Origin: a candidate division WOR-1 bacterium RIFOXYB2_FULL_37_13
GTDB lineage: Bacteria > Margulisbacteria > WOR-1 > XYC2-FULL-46-14 > XYC2-FULL-37-10
Direction: 5' to 3'
Length of the DNA stretch: 50,158 bases
Assembly: GCA_001771535.1 (NCBI GenBank)
Contig: MEUB01000031.1
Location: 1 to 50,158 of the forward strand
Shown here: positions 7,282 through 16,648 of the stretch, piece after piece
Numbering within the stretch: the first letter of the stretch is position 1
How the letters are laid out: every line of letters begins with the position of its first letter
Program-made: the position numbers and the translations under genes
The notes under the pieces: model-generated
The model's database searches: none
The model's input: the letters and a program-made list of their open reading frames with translations, nothing else
What the model was told of the DNA's origin: nothing

Positions 7282-8475
7282 ATGGAAAATATAAAGAAAG
7301 TATTTTATCGATCCGGAATATTAGCTGTTTTAAGGGTTATATATCATTTTTTTAGAGTAACAAATTTGATGTTTAGCCATTATGGAGCTGTATTACATTT
7401 TATATTAAAGAAAAGGGGTATTATTGGTTTATTTAGATATCTTAGGGTTAGATATTTGGTAAAAGAGGTGGAAGGAGGAATTTTTGATCCCTTATATCGT
7501 ATATATCCAAACTTAGCCCCTTATCCTCGTTGGATAGAATTGGAACCTACAACTATTTGTGATAAGAAATGCACCATTTGTGAACATACTTATTGGAAAG
7601 AAAAACCACAAAGTATGCCTTTTGAAAAATTCAAACAGATTATTGATAATTTCCCAAAATTGATATGGTGCGGGCCTACAGGCCAAGGATCATCATTTTT
7701 AAATAAAGATTTCTTAAAAATGATAAGACATCTTAAATCTAAAAATGTTTTTGTGGATTTTGTGGACACTTTTGAAAGTATTGAAGGTGATATTGCCAAT
7801 GAATTGATCGAGCTTGGAGTAGAAAGAATCTGGACGTCTTTTGATGGAGCAAACAAAGAAACTTATGAAAAAGTAAAAGTAGGTTGTAGCTTTGAAAAGG
7901 TTGTAAAAAATATAAAAGAGTTTATAAGACTTAAAGAACAAAAAGGATCTCCCTTGCCTGAAATTTGTTTTAGCTATGTTATTACTAAACTAAATGTTGA
8001 TCAAATTATTTCTTTTTTAGAATTAGTTCATTCTTTTAGTGATAAGCATTGTCATGTAGAACTTAGAGGATTAATGGAATTTGATAACATAAAAGACCTT
8101 ATTGCAGAAGTACCAAAAGATTTAATGCAAAAAGTTGAAAAAAAAGCCAAAGACTTAAATCTCTTTATTGAATGGGTTCATCCTAGTCATGTGTCAAGAC
8201 CTCCTATTGCGAATTGTTCTGCATGGACAGTTCCGTATTTTCTTGTAGATGGAACAGTTCAACCTTGTTGTTCTGTTCTTCAGGCTTGTGAGAGAAACTT
8301 TGTGCGCGATCATAAGTTAGGGAATATTTTCGAGAAACCTTTCAAGGGAATATGGTATTCAGAAAAGTATAAAAAATTTAGGAATCGCGTCCCACGTTTC
8401 TATGGGGATATCCCAGAACCTTGTAATTTATGCAGAACCTTTGATTTGTGTTTGAGGGAGCGTGGAAATGGATAA
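7282..8475 (+). CDS. Radical SAM/SPASM protein of the polysaccharide cluster
   Basis: The radical SAM cluster motif is C93-x3-C97-x2-C100 (ICDKKCTIC) in LEPTTICDKKC. The C-terminal half has a SPASM-type auxiliary cluster pattern: C312, C329/C330, C336 and C381-x2-C384-x5-C390 with the typical LGNIFEKPFKGIW. Family members oxidise peptides or modify sugars, and the substrate here is unknown. The first about 60 residues are hydrophobic/basic and may bind the membrane. I chose the second of two adjacent ATGs because AGGAGG is five bases upstream of it. The next gene, a Gfo/Idh oxidoreductase, overlaps by eight bases, so the two may act on the same sugar. Confidence 0.85.
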   Translation: MENIKKVFYRSGILAVLRVIYHFFRVTNLMFSHYGAVLHFILKKRGIIGLFRYLRVRYLVKEVEGGIFDPLYRIYPNLAPYPRWIELEPTTICDKKCTICEHTYWKEKPQSMPFEKFKQIIDNFPKLIWCGPTGQGSSFLNKDFLKMIRHLKSKNVFVDFVDTFESIEGDIANELIELGVERIWTSFDGANKETYEKVKVGCSFEKVVKNIKEFIRLKEQKGSPLPEICFSYVITKLNVDQIISFLELVHSFSDKHCHVELRGLMEFDNIKDLIAEVPKDLMQKVEKKAKDLNLFIEWVHPSHVSRPPIANCSAWTVPYFLVDGTVQPCCSVLQACERNFVRDHKLGNIFEKPFKGIWYSEKYKKFRNRVPRFYGDIPEPCNLCRTFDLCLRERGNG

Positions 8476-9607
8476 AGGCAAATTGAGGCTAGGATTGGTT
8501 GGATGTGGCAATTCTATAAAATATATGTTTGGGCCTTATTTTAGATATGTATCCAATTGTGACTTTTATGGGGCATTTGATATTGAAGAAGAAAAGGCAA
8601 AAGAAGCTCAAAAGCTTTACGGCGCTAAAGTTATCTACAAAACATATGACGAATTATTAAAAGATACCAATATAGATGCGGTTATGATATGTACTCCAAC
8701 TCATTTGCACAAGCAACAGGTTGTAATGGCAGCGAAAGCTAAAAAACATATTTTTTGCGAAAAACCCATGACTATAAATATTAAAGACGCTGATGAAATG
8801 ATTGCAGCTTGTAACGCAGTTGATGTTAAATTAATGATAGGTTTCAATCGACGATTTAACAAAGGATATATTAAAGTTAAAAAAATTATTGAAAAAAAAG
8901 AGCTTGGCGATGTTTTTGAAATTAGAGCTAGATGGGATAAAGCTCATGCAAAACCTACAGGTTACAGAGAAAAAGTTTATGCCGGAGGTGGTTTTCTCCA
9001 AGAAGATGGATCCCATCCTATAGATTTGTTAAGTTGGTGGCTGGGTGATGTGGAAGAAGTTAGCGCAAATATTTTGTTGGTAGCTTCAAACATGTTTGAA
9101 AATGAAGATGTTGCTCAAATCATGCTAAAACACAAGACTGGACAAATAAGCAGTTTAAATGCTTCTAGACTAACTCATTTATTGGGTGAAGAGGTTTACG
9201 AAATTTATGGGACTAGAGGAACCTTGATTGTTAAGGTTCTTGGACATGATAGCCCATGGACACAACCACCTCAAATGTATATTTATAGAAAAGGGAAGTT
9301 TGTAGAAGACATAACTTTATACAACAGTTGGAGTCTAGATGAAGAATTGAAAGAAAATTGGCAGTACTCAAAAGAATTGGAACATTTTTGTGATTGTGTT
9401 TTAAGCAACAAAGAACCTGCAATAAATGGAGTAAAAGGACGCAATGTTGTTGAAATAGTAAATGCGGCTTATTTATCTCATTTCTACGGTAAAAAGATAA
9501 CCTTGCCAATAAGCGAATTTCCTGATTTTGAAAAAATATTTAAAGACCTTTCAAAAAAATCCAAATTGCGCATTGGCTGGTTTGATGGATGGTGGGCAGG
9601 ATATTAG
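8468..9607 (+). CDS. Gfo/Idh/MocA-family sugar oxidoreductase
   Basis: The N-terminal Rossmann fold begins LRLGLVGCGNS. CEKPMT supplies the catalytic lysine of the EKP motif, and DGSHPIDLLSWWLGD supplies the active-site histidine and aspartate. Members use NAD(P) to oxidise or reduce sugars, often on nucleotide-sugars. Length is 379 residues from an ATG with GAGGGAG seven bases upstream; a GTG two codons earlier is possible. It overlaps the radical SAM gene, and a glycosyltransferase follows immediately, consistent with making an unusual sugar for the repeat unit. Confidence 0.88.
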   Translation: MDKGKLRLGLVGCGNSIKYMFGPYFRYVSNCDFYGAFDIEEEKAKEAQKLYGAKVIYKTYDELLKDTNIDAVMICTPTHLHKQQVVMAAKAKKHIFCEKPMTINIKDADEMIAACNAVDVKLMIGFNRRFNKGYIKVKKIIEKKELGDVFEIRARWDKAHAKPTGYREKVYAGGGFLQEDGSHPIDLLSWWLGDVEEVSANILLVASNMFENEDVAQIMLKHKTGQISSLNASRLTHLLGEEVYEIYGTRGTLIVKVLGHDSPWTQPPQMYIYRKGKFVEDITLYNSWSLDEELKENWQYSKELEHFCDCVLSNKEPAINGVKGRNVVEIVNAAYLSHFYGKKITLPISEFPDFEKIFKDLSKKSKLRIGWFDGWWAGY

Positions 9608-9610
9608 TTA

Positions 9611-10867
9611 ATGAAAGTTTTCCACTTTACGAATTATTATCCTAATCTGCATAGCATTTGGGGTGGGGCAGAGCGAGCTTGCCAACAAACAGTAACTCTT
9701 CTGAAAAATAAAAATGTAACAAATTATATTGCAACTCTATCTCATAAACAAGCATCCCAATCGAATTTTTTTATTATTCCAACTTTAGAGCATTTCCTTC
9801 CCCTGCTTCTTAAAGATATTTGTAAGAATTTTAAGTTATTAATCTTTCCATTTGATTTTATAGCGTTTATATCCTCTTTCATATTTTTCAAAAAAATCAA
9901 ACCGGATATTATTCACCTGCACAACTTCAATTTGATGTCGTTTGCACCGCTGGTTGCTGCAAAATTTTTAAAAATTCCGACAGTTTTATCTATTTACGAT
10001 TACTGGTATTTTTGCCCGCAAGAGATGTTGATGAAGAAAGATGGAACTATTTGCCATGAATTTCAGGGCTTTCGATGTTTAAGTTGTTATGAACCAGGCC
10101 GTTTTGCTTTAATTAAGAAATTTTCCCTGTTTTTTAGAAAGCATATATTCAATTTTTTTCTCTCGTTTGTTGATCAGTTTATTGTTTTGTCCAATGCTTC
10201 AAGAAAAATTCTTCTTTCTTATGGAATTAAAGACTCAAAGATAACCATTTTGAAACAACCAGTAGAAGTTAACCTTAAAAAAGTTGATTTTTCTAAAATT
10301 GAGGAAGGGTTAATTCTTTTTGTGGGTTGGAAGGTTAAAAGAAAAGGGCTGCATTTACTTCTCCATGCTTTTAAATTGATCGCAAAAGAGATGGAAAATG
10401 TAAAATTAATTGCTATAGGAAAAAATATTGACAAAGAACATCTAAAATCAGTAAATGATTATATAAATAATAATGGATTATCAGATAAAGTAAAGATGTT
10501 TGACAGAATATCTCAAGAAGAATTAGACTCTTACTGGGAAAAAGCAAATGTTTTTGTTGTTCCGGAGCAATGGGAAAACATGTCTCCTCTTGTTGTTTTA
10601 GAGGCTATGGCAAATGGGCGGGCAATTGTTGCAAGTAATTTGGGAGGGATTCCTGAGTTTATAGAAAATGGGAAGACAGGTTTTCTTGCTGAGTATAATA
10701 ATCCTCGCGATTTTGCAGATAAAATTGTAAAATTATTAAAAGACAGAAGTTTGGTTGAAAAGATAGGAAAAGCTGCAAATGAAAAGATAAGAGATTTTTG
10801 TGAGCCTGAAACTTTTGTTAATGATCAGATCAAATTATATGAGAGGATAGTTAATAATGCAAAGTAA
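9611..10867 (+). CDS. GT4-family glycosyltransferase
   Basis: A GT-B fold retaining glycosyltransferase of 418 residues. The N-terminal acceptor-side domain starts MKVFHFTNYYPN and contains a GGAERACQQ loop. The C-terminal donor domain has GWKVKRKGLHLLLHAF and the E-x7-E signature region (ENMSPLVVLEAMANGRAIVASNLGGIPE). Donor and acceptor cannot be read from sequence. It acts on the cytoplasmic face and lies three bases after the Gfo/Idh gene without an obvious Shine-Dalgarno, so translation is probably coupled. Confidence 0.88.
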   Translation: MKVFHFTNYYPNLHSIWGGAERACQQTVTLLKNKNVTNYIATLSHKQASQSNFFIIPTLEHFLPLLLKDICKNFKLLIFPFDFIAFISSFIFFKKIKPDIIHLHNFNLMSFAPLVAAKFLKIPTVLSIYDYWYFCPQEMLMKKDGTICHEFQGFRCLSCYEPGRFALIKKFSLFFRKHIFNFFLSFVDQFIVLSNASRKILLSYGIKDSKITILKQPVEVNLKKVDFSKIEEGLILFVGWKVKRKGLHLLLHAFKLIAKEMENVKLIAIGKNIDKEHLKSVNDYINNNGLSDKVKMFDRISQEELDSYWEKANVFVVPEQWENMSPLVVLEAMANGRAIVASNLGGIPEFIENGKTGFLAEYNNPRDFADKIVKLLKDRSLVEKIGKAANEKIRDFCEPETFVNDQIKLYERIVNNAK

Positions 10868-11567
10868 ATGGTTTAAATCAAACCCGAAATGCGTGATTAT
10901 ATGTGGGGGAAGAGGAACAAGGCTTGATCCTCATACTACAGATAAAGCAAAATCTATGATTGAAATAAAAGGAAAACCAATTATTGATTATGTTATAGAT
11001 TACTGGAAACAATTTACTTCCGATTTTGTTTTTATATTAGGTTATCGGGCCTTGGATATAAAAGAACACGTGAGCAATATGTCGATTAATTGTGAATTTG
11101 TCATAGAGCAAGGAGCTCCTAACGGAATTGCAAAAGCTTTGTTGTTGGCAGAACAATTTGCAAGTAAAAATTTTATTGTAGTTTTGGGAGATTGTTTGTG
11201 TAGCGGCAAATTTTCTTTTCCAGTTGATTTTGTACATGGGGTGGGTGTATGGGAAACTGAAAATGATGAAGATATTAAACGAAGTTATTCGGTGGAATGT
11301 TCTGATAATAAAATAGAAAAAGTAATAGAGAAACCTCAACTGCTGGTTAATAGATTGTGCGGGCTTGGATTTTATTTCTTTAATGGAGCTGTTTTTGAAT
11401 ATATAAACAAAACTCCGCAATCACTAAGAACCAGCAATATTGAATTAACTGATGTTATTCAGAAAATGATAGATGAAGGGGAATTAATTTCTCCAATTAA
11501 ACTGGAGGGAAAATATTTAAACGTAACATATCCTGAAGATTTAAAAAGGGCTGAAGATATTGTATAA
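10857..11567 (+). CDS. Sugar-1-phosphate nucleotidyltransferase
   Basis: It would activate a sugar phosphate as an NDP-sugar. GGRGTRLDPHTTDKAKSM holds the nucleotide-binding loop (G17-L23); the usual KPM is here KSM. D112 in VVLGDCL is the expected metal-binding aspartate. At 236 residues it is a short single-domain form resembling HddC or short RfbA/MPG-type enzymes. The GmhB-like domain in the fusion protein makes a heptose product conceivable, but the other heptose genes are not in the window, so the substrate is open. It overlaps the preceding glycosyltransferase by 11 bases. Confidence 0.82.
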   Translation: MQSKWFKSNPKCVIICGGRGTRLDPHTTDKAKSMIEIKGKPIIDYVIDYWKQFTSDFVFILGYRALDIKEHVSNMSINCEFVIEQGAPNGIAKALLLAEQFASKNFIVVLGDCLCSGKFSFPVDFVHGVGVWETENDEDIKRSYSVECSDNKIEKVIEKPQLLVNRLCGLGFYFFNGAVFEYINKTPQSLRTSNIELTDVIQKMIDEGELISPIKLEGKYLNVTYPEDLKRAEDIV

Positions 11568-12672
11568 AGTTGCAATTGATGCTAGAGAGCTTTCAAATAA
11601 TGGGGGAATTGCAACTTATATTTTAAATCTGCTTCGCCATATAGACGAAAGAGATATGGATCTTTCCCTTCTTGTAAGAGAAGAAAAGACAATATTGGAT
11701 TCAAAATTTAACATCAGCAAACTGTATATTCCGGATTTTATTTATTCTAATTTTACTTGGACAAATTTTGTTATTCCAAAATACCTAAAAGAAAATAAGA
11801 TAGATCTATATCACTCTCCTTTTTTTACTTTGCCTTTGACCAAGCCTTGTAAAATGGTTGTTACTATTCACGATGTTATTTTTAATGTGAATTCTTCGTG
11901 GTTCCCTCTAAAAAATCTTTTGTCTTTTAAACTTTTTACCAATATAGCAGTTAAAATGGCTGATAAAATTATTACAGATTCAGAAGCGTCAAAACATGAT
12001 CTGATAAAATATTATTCAATTAATAGTAATCTTATTAAAGTCATCCCGCTTGCGGCATCAAGTGACTTTATTCCCCTTGGCGATAGATCCGTAATAGACA
12101 AAACTTTAACCTTGTTTAATATAAAAAAGCCGTTTATTCTTTATATTGGCACCCTTGGAAATAGAAAAAATATAGATAGATTGATTTTGGCTTTTGAGAG
12201 ATTAAAATTAAAGTCAAAAATTCCACATGATTTAGTTCTTGTGGGCAGCCCAGGGTATAAGGGAGATAAAGTGTTAAAAATGATTTCAAAATCTAAAGTA
12301 AGTGAGAATATAGTACATATCAATTCAGTTGATTTACATAAAATGGTTTGTTTATATAATGCAGCAGATATTTTTGTTTATCCTTCATTATATGAAGGGT
12401 TTGGCTTACCTGTGTTGGAAGCTTTTTCTTGCGGAACTCCTGTTGCGACATCAAATACTTCCTCACTAAAAGAAATTTCAGAGAATGCCGCTATATTATT
12501 TAATCCTGAGGATATAAATGATATAGCGTTGCAAATAGAAAAAGTTCTATCTGATAAAAGCTTAGCTGATTCTTTGATTCAAAAAGGGCTCAATCGTGCA
12601 AAAGAATTTTCCTGGCAGAAAGCCGCTATAGAGACAATCCAAGTATATAAAGAGGTCTTAAATGCAGCCTAA
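11560..12672 (+). CDS. GT4-family glycosyltransferase
   Basis: A 370-residue GT-B protein starting with YKVAIDARELSNNGGIATY, the mannosyl/rhamnosyl GT4 opening. The donor-side motif YPSLYEGFGLPVLEAFSCGTPVATS carries the E-x7-E pair. The start is TTG, with AAGGG nine bases upstream, and it overlaps the nucleotidyltransferase stop by eight bases. Specificity is unknown. Confidence 0.88.
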   Translation: MYKVAIDARELSNNGGIATYILNLLRHIDERDMDLSLLVREEKTILDSKFNISKLYIPDFIYSNFTWTNFVIPKYLKENKIDLYHSPFFTLPLTKPCKMVVTIHDVIFNVNSSWFPLKNLLSFKLFTNIAVKMADKIITDSEASKHDLIKYYSINSNLIKVIPLAASSDFIPLGDRSVIDKTLTLFNIKKPFILYIGTLGNRKNIDRLILAFERLKLKSKIPHDLVLVGSPGYKGDKVLKMISKSKVSENIVHINSVDLHKMVCLYNAADIFVYPSLYEGFGLPVLEAFSCGTPVATSNTSSLKEISENAAILFNPEDINDIALQIEKVLSDKSLADSLIQKGLNRAKEFSWQKAAIETIQVYKEVLNAA

Positions 12673-13567
12673 AGTAACAATAATAATCCTAAACTGGAAT
12701 CAAGAAAAAGATACTATGGAATGCTTAAATTCCATTGCAAATATTACCTATGTTAATTATGGGATTATTTTAGTTGATAATGGATCAAAAGATGGATCGC
12801 CTGATAATATCCATAAAAAATTTCCGGACATTGAAATTATAAGAAATACTTATAACGTTGGCTTTGCTGAAGGGAATAATATTGGGATAAGAAGAGCGTT
12901 GGAATTAAAGAATGATTTTATATTGCTATTAAATAACGACACTGTTTTAGAACCTGAGTTTCTTGATGTTTTAGTTAATTTAGCGATAAATAGTGAGTCA
13001 GGAATTTCCTCGCCTAAAACAATGTTTTATCATAACAGGGAAAAAATATGGTTTGTTGGCGGAGGGTATCTCCCTATAATTAAAAAACCTTTTCATTATT
13101 ATTATAACCAAAAAGATATTGGTCAGGTTGAAAACATAAAGGAGATCGAATGGGTTTCAGGCTGCTGTATGTTAATAAAAAAAGCCGTTTTTGAAAAAAT
13201 AGGATTGCTTGATTCGGATTATTTCAACAATTATGAAGATGTCGATTTTTGTAAACGCGCTCAAATGGCTGGATTTAAAATAATGATTGTGCCAAAAGCT
13301 AAAATTTATCATAAATTTGCAGCTTCTATGGGAGGGAAATTTTCTCCTTTTTATACGTATTTTAGGACAAGAAATAATTTACTGTTTTTCAAAAAAACAA
13401 AGCAATTTATTCCACTCATTCTAAATCTTTTGATTTTTTCCTGTTATTCTATTCTTGAATCTTTTAAGAACTATAATTTTCAAAGTATAAAAGCTACTTT
13501 TGTCGCAATTTTTGATTTCTTTGCCGGTAGATATGGAAAAGGCTCCGCGGAAGAGTTTGTTAAATAA
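12662..13567 (+). CDS. GT2-family glycosyltransferase (rhamnosyltransferase-like)
   Basis: A 301-residue GT-A enzyme. It starts KVTIIILNWNQEKDT and contains DNGSKDGS, LLLNNDT in place of the DxD metal motif, and VSGCCMLIKKAVFEKIGLLD with YEDVDFCKRAQMAG, typical of WbbL-like rhamnosyltransferases. A C-terminal hydrophobic stretch near residues 245-270 may contact the membrane. It overlaps the preceding gene by 11 bases. An RfbD-like gene later in the cluster fits a rhamnose or related 6-deoxysugar donor, which is inference. Confidence 0.88.
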   Translation: MQPKVTIIILNWNQEKDTMECLNSIANITYVNYGIILVDNGSKDGSPDNIHKKFPDIEIIRNTYNVGFAEGNNIGIRRALELKNDFILLLNNDTVLEPEFLDVLVNLAINSESGISSPKTMFYHNREKIWFVGGGYLPIIKKPFHYYYNQKDIGQVENIKEIEWVSGCCMLIKKAVFEKIGLLDSDYFNNYEDVDFCKRAQMAGFKIMIVPKAKIYHKFAASMGGKFSPFYTYFRTRNNLLFFKKTKQFIPLILNLLIFSCYSILESFKNYNFQSIKATFVAIFDFFAGRYGKGSAEEFVK

Positions 13568-13571
13568 AACA

Positions 13572-15224
13572 ATGTTTATTTTAAATGGGAAACGCAAATT
13601 ATTTGTTTTTTTATTTATATCAATAATGATCTTGGCATCCTATTTGCGCTTGAATAATTTAACTTCCCGTTCTCTTTGGGGGGATGAGGCTCACAGTCTT
13701 TACAGTATTTGTGATTTCTATTCTTCTGGTTTTCATTTTGTTAAAGCAGATTTTCCAGAAGTTTTTGGACGGTCTCTAAAGGCAGCAATAGGTCCATTGA
13801 TCTTAGATTCTCATCTTCCTGTTTATTTTGTCGGACTTTCTTTTTGGACTAATTATTTGGGGATAAGCGAATATAGTTTAAGATTATATTCTGTGATAAT
13901 TGGTATTTTGTGTGTAGTGATTTTGTTTTTCTTTGCCAGGCAGCTTTTCGATAATAAGACCGCCCTGATAAGCTCTTTTTTTCTTGCGATTTCTCCTCTT
14001 GCAATAATGCATTCCCAGGAAATACGCGTTTATGGCTTATTGATGCTCTTTTCGCTGCTTTCCTCTTTTTATTTCTGGAAATTGATTTTCAAAGAAAAAA
14101 CTTTTTTGAATAGTATCCTATATATTGTTTTTAGCGTTTTATTTTTGTCGGTTCATATTTATTCTCTTCTTATTGTATTATCTCAATTTATTTTTCTTTT
14201 ACTTGTTTATTTCCATAAAAAAAACATAAAACAATTCTTTGGTATGTTTGTTTTACAACTTATATCCGGATTACTTGTATCTTATTTTTATATAAAAATG
14301 CTTCTTTTAAACTTTGCTGCGGTTATGCAGTCGACAACTGAAATGGCTTTTGGTGTTTTCCCTTGGTATCTAAAAGGGCCTCTCTTTATTTTTGTTTTAT
14401 CTTTGGGTGAGACTGTTGCCCCATGGAATTTTGCTGTAGTTATTCCGGCCTGTCTGGCGTTTGGCTTTCTTTTTGTCAGGAGTTTTACAAAAATAAAGGA
14501 TTTAAATGTTTCATTCCTTCTGGTCTTATCTTTATTTCCTGTCATATTTTCTGCTCTTTTGTTGAAACCGACAATGCCTAAATATCTTATTATATCCCTT
14601 CCTTTTTATCTGTTGCTTGTCGGGTTTTCTTTGACGCAAATCAAACAAAGACTGGGGTTTTATATTCTCTTTTTAACGATTGTTATTGTGCAATTGGCGT
14701 CTGTAAGTAATTATTTCAACTTAAAGGAATATCATAATTCCAACCAGCTTGAACCCTGGCGCGAGGTCAGCGGGATTATAAAAAAACAATATCAGAGCGG
14801 GGACGCAATATTGACGACGAATCATTACATAAATTACAGGTTGATGGCGTATTATTTAAATATTTTGAATAATGGCGGCTATAAAATATATACCTTGCAG
14901 AAAGACTTTGTAACTCCCGTTGTTTTTAATAATAGGGCTGTTTTAATTTATGGAAATAGCCAGTCCGTATTTTCTTTGACGAAAACAAAATTTCATCGAA
15001 TATGGTTTGTGGAGCATATTGGGGATGATCGGGCATTTCCTGTCGGTTATGTGGACAAAATAAATTCGTTCATAAAAAAGAGGTATTTCCTGCAACAAGA
15101 AGAAAGATTTGTCCCGTATTCACAGACTTTGGCTGCCCATTTGCCAATTAAAAGGCATGATATTCAATTGCCTCGTGTTAAAATCAGCCTGTATACCCTA
15201 AAAGGAGAAACTGAGTTAAAATAA
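13572..15224 (+). CDS. GT39/ArnT-like membrane glycosyltransferase
   Basis: A polytopic protein of about 550 residues. LTSRSLWGDEAHSLYSI near the N-terminus is the first periplasmic loop of PMT/ArnT-type GT-C transferases, whose acidic DE pair is catalytic. These use polyprenyl-phosphate sugars on the periplasmic side. At least nine hydrophobic segments follow, then a soluble C-terminal region. I place the start four bases after the preceding stop because the frame upstream overlaps the GT2 gene. An ATG at 13533 is an alternative, and neither has a good Shine-Dalgarno. The GtrB-like gene downstream could supply its polyprenyl-phosphate donor. Confidence 0.8.
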   Translation: MFILNGKRKLFVFLFISIMILASYLRLNNLTSRSLWGDEAHSLYSICDFYSSGFHFVKADFPEVFGRSLKAAIGPLILDSHLPVYFVGLSFWTNYLGISEYSLRLYSVIIGILCVVILFFFARQLFDNKTALISSFFLAISPLAIMHSQEIRVYGLLMLFSLLSSFYFWKLIFKEKTFLNSILYIVFSVLFLSVHIYSLLIVLSQFIFLLLVYFHKKNIKQFFGMFVLQLISGLLVSYFYIKMLLLNFAAVMQSTTEMAFGVFPWYLKGPLFIFVLSLGETVAPWNFAVVIPACLAFGFLFVRSFTKIKDLNVSFLLVLSLFPVIFSALLLKPTMPKYLIISLPFYLLLVGFSLTQIKQRLGFYILFLTIVIVQLASVSNYFNLKEYHNSNQLEPWREVSGIIKKQYQSGDAILTTNHYINYRLMAYYLNILNNGGYKIYTLQKDFVTPVVFNNRAVLIYGNSQSVFSLTKTKFHRIWFVEHIGDDRAFPVGYVDKINSFIKKRYFLQQEERFVPYSQTLAAHLPIKRHDIQLPRVKISLYTLKGETELK

Positions 15225-15306
15225 AAAATCAACTAGATTAAATTTGTAAATTTTTGTATATTGTTTATTATATAAGGCGTCCAATATTAAATAAAAAAAG
15301 GAATTT

Positions 15307-16239
15307 ATGAAAATGAAGCTTATAAGTATTGTTACACCCTGTTATAACGAAGAAGAAAACATAGAAGCCATTTATACAAAAATAAAAGAGATTTTTTCCC
15401 GCCTAGATTATTCTTATGAGCATATTTTTATTGATAATGCTTCAAAAGATAGAACAGTTGAAATCTTAAAAGAGCTTGCCAAAAAAGATAAGAATTTGAA
15501 AATTATAGTTAATACCAGAAATTTTGGGCATATTCGTTCTCCTTTTTACGGGTTCATTCAAACAAAAGGAGATGCTGTTATTTCTATTGCAGCTGATTTT
15601 CAGGATCCGCCGGAGATGATAATTGATTTTATTAAAAAATGGGAAGAAGGTTATAAGATTATAGCGGCGGTAAAAAAAAAGAGCAAAGAAAGTCCTCTAA
15701 TGTTTGGTGTTAGGGGTCTTTTTTATGAAATTATAAGCCGATTGTCTGATATTGATCAAATTAAAGGATTTACCGGTTTTGGCCTTTATGATAAAAAAGT
15801 GATAGATATTTTAAGGACAATAGATGATCCTTATCCATATTTTAGGGGGCTTATTAGTGATTTGGGTTTTGATATTGCTAAAATAGAGTATACTCAGCCA
15901 AGAAGAGAAAAGGGGATAACAAAAAACAACTTTTACTCTCTTTACGATATGGCAATGCTTGGAATTACCAACCATTCAAAAGTTCCTCTTCGATTGGCGA
16001 CAATGCTTGGATTTTTAATATCAATGTTAAGCATATTGGTTGCTACGGGATACTTTATTTATAAATTGATATTTTGGAATAATTTTAATATTGGAATAGC
16101 TCCTCTTGTCATAGGCTTTTTCTTTTTCGCGTCTGTGCAACTTTTTTTTATAGGTATTCTTGGCGAATATATCGGGTCTATTCACACCCAGGTGTTAAAA
16201 AGGCCGCTGGTTATTGAAAAAGAACGGGTTAATTTCTGA
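15307..16239 (+). CDS. GtrB/DPM-like polyprenyl-phosphate glycosyltransferase
   Basis: The N-terminal GT2 domain has SIVTPCYNEEENIEA, DNASKDRTVEIL and ADFQDPPEMI with the acidic metal motif. Two hydrophobic segments follow (around residues 230-255 and 265-290). This layout is that of bactoprenol-phosphate glucosyl- or mannosyltransferases, which charge undecaprenyl phosphate with one sugar in the cytoplasm. A GtrA-like flippase gene follows directly. The start has AGGA four bases upstream. It is preceded by 82 bases with only a weak promoter candidate (TTGTAA at 15245, TTATAT at 15269). Confidence 0.9.
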   Translation: MKMKLISIVTPCYNEEENIEAIYTKIKEIFSRLDYSYEHIFIDNASKDRTVEILKELAKKDKNLKIIVNTRNFGHIRSPFYGFIQTKGDAVISIAADFQDPPEMIIDFIKKWEEGYKIIAAVKKKSKESPLMFGVRGLFYEIISRLSDIDQIKGFTGFGLYDKKVIDILRTIDDPYPYFRGLISDLGFDIAKIEYTQPRREKGITKNNFYSLYDMAMLGITNHSKVPLRLATMLGFLISMLSILVATGYFIYKLIFWNNFNIGIAPLVIGFFFFASVQLFFIGILGEYIGSIHTQVLKRPLVIEKERVNF

Positions 16240-16243
16240 TTTT

Positions 16244-16648
16244 ATGAATCTTTTTTTAAATGCCCACCATGAAAAAATCAGATATCTTGTAGCCGGCGCC
16301 TATAACACAATATTCGGGTTTTTATCCTTTGCTCTTTTATATCTTTTTTTTGGGAAAATTATTCATTATATGATATTGTTTTTTATAAGCAATATTATAG
16401 GCATAACCAACGCTTATATAAGTTATAAGTTTTTTGTTTTTAGAACCAGGGGAAATTACTTGAAAGAATATTTGAGGTTTTATATTGTATATGGGTTTTC
16501 AATGCTTTTTGGCTTTTTCCTTTTGCCTTTTAGTGTTGAAGTATTGCGCGTAAGCCCATTAATTGCTCAGGGGATTATAATTATTATTACTATCCTAATA
16601 AGCTACATTGGACACAAAAATTTTTCATTTGGAGTAAAAAATGCTTAA
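16244..16648 (+). CDS. GtrA-family membrane protein
   Basis: About 134 residues with four hydrophobic segments. IRYLVAGAYNTIFGFLSFALLY and the ending ILISYIGHKNFSF match the GtrA family, thought to flip polyprenyl-phosphate sugars made by GtrB. I use the ATG just after the upstream stop; an in-frame TTG at 16214 overlaps the previous gene and is less convincing. With the GtrB-like gene and a GT-C transferase, the three could form a periplasmic sugar-modification module. Confidence 0.88.
   Translation: MNLFLNAHHEKIRYLVAGAYNTIFGFLSFALLYLFFGKIIHYMILFFISNIIGITNAYISYKFFVFRTRGNYLKEYLRFYIVYGFSMLFGFFLLPFSVEVLRVSPLIAQGIIIIITILISYIGHKNFSFGVKNA

Noticed and set aside
13500-13571. N-terminal extension of the GT39-like protein
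   Set aside because: It lies entirely over the end of the upstream GT2 gene and has no ribosome-binding site.
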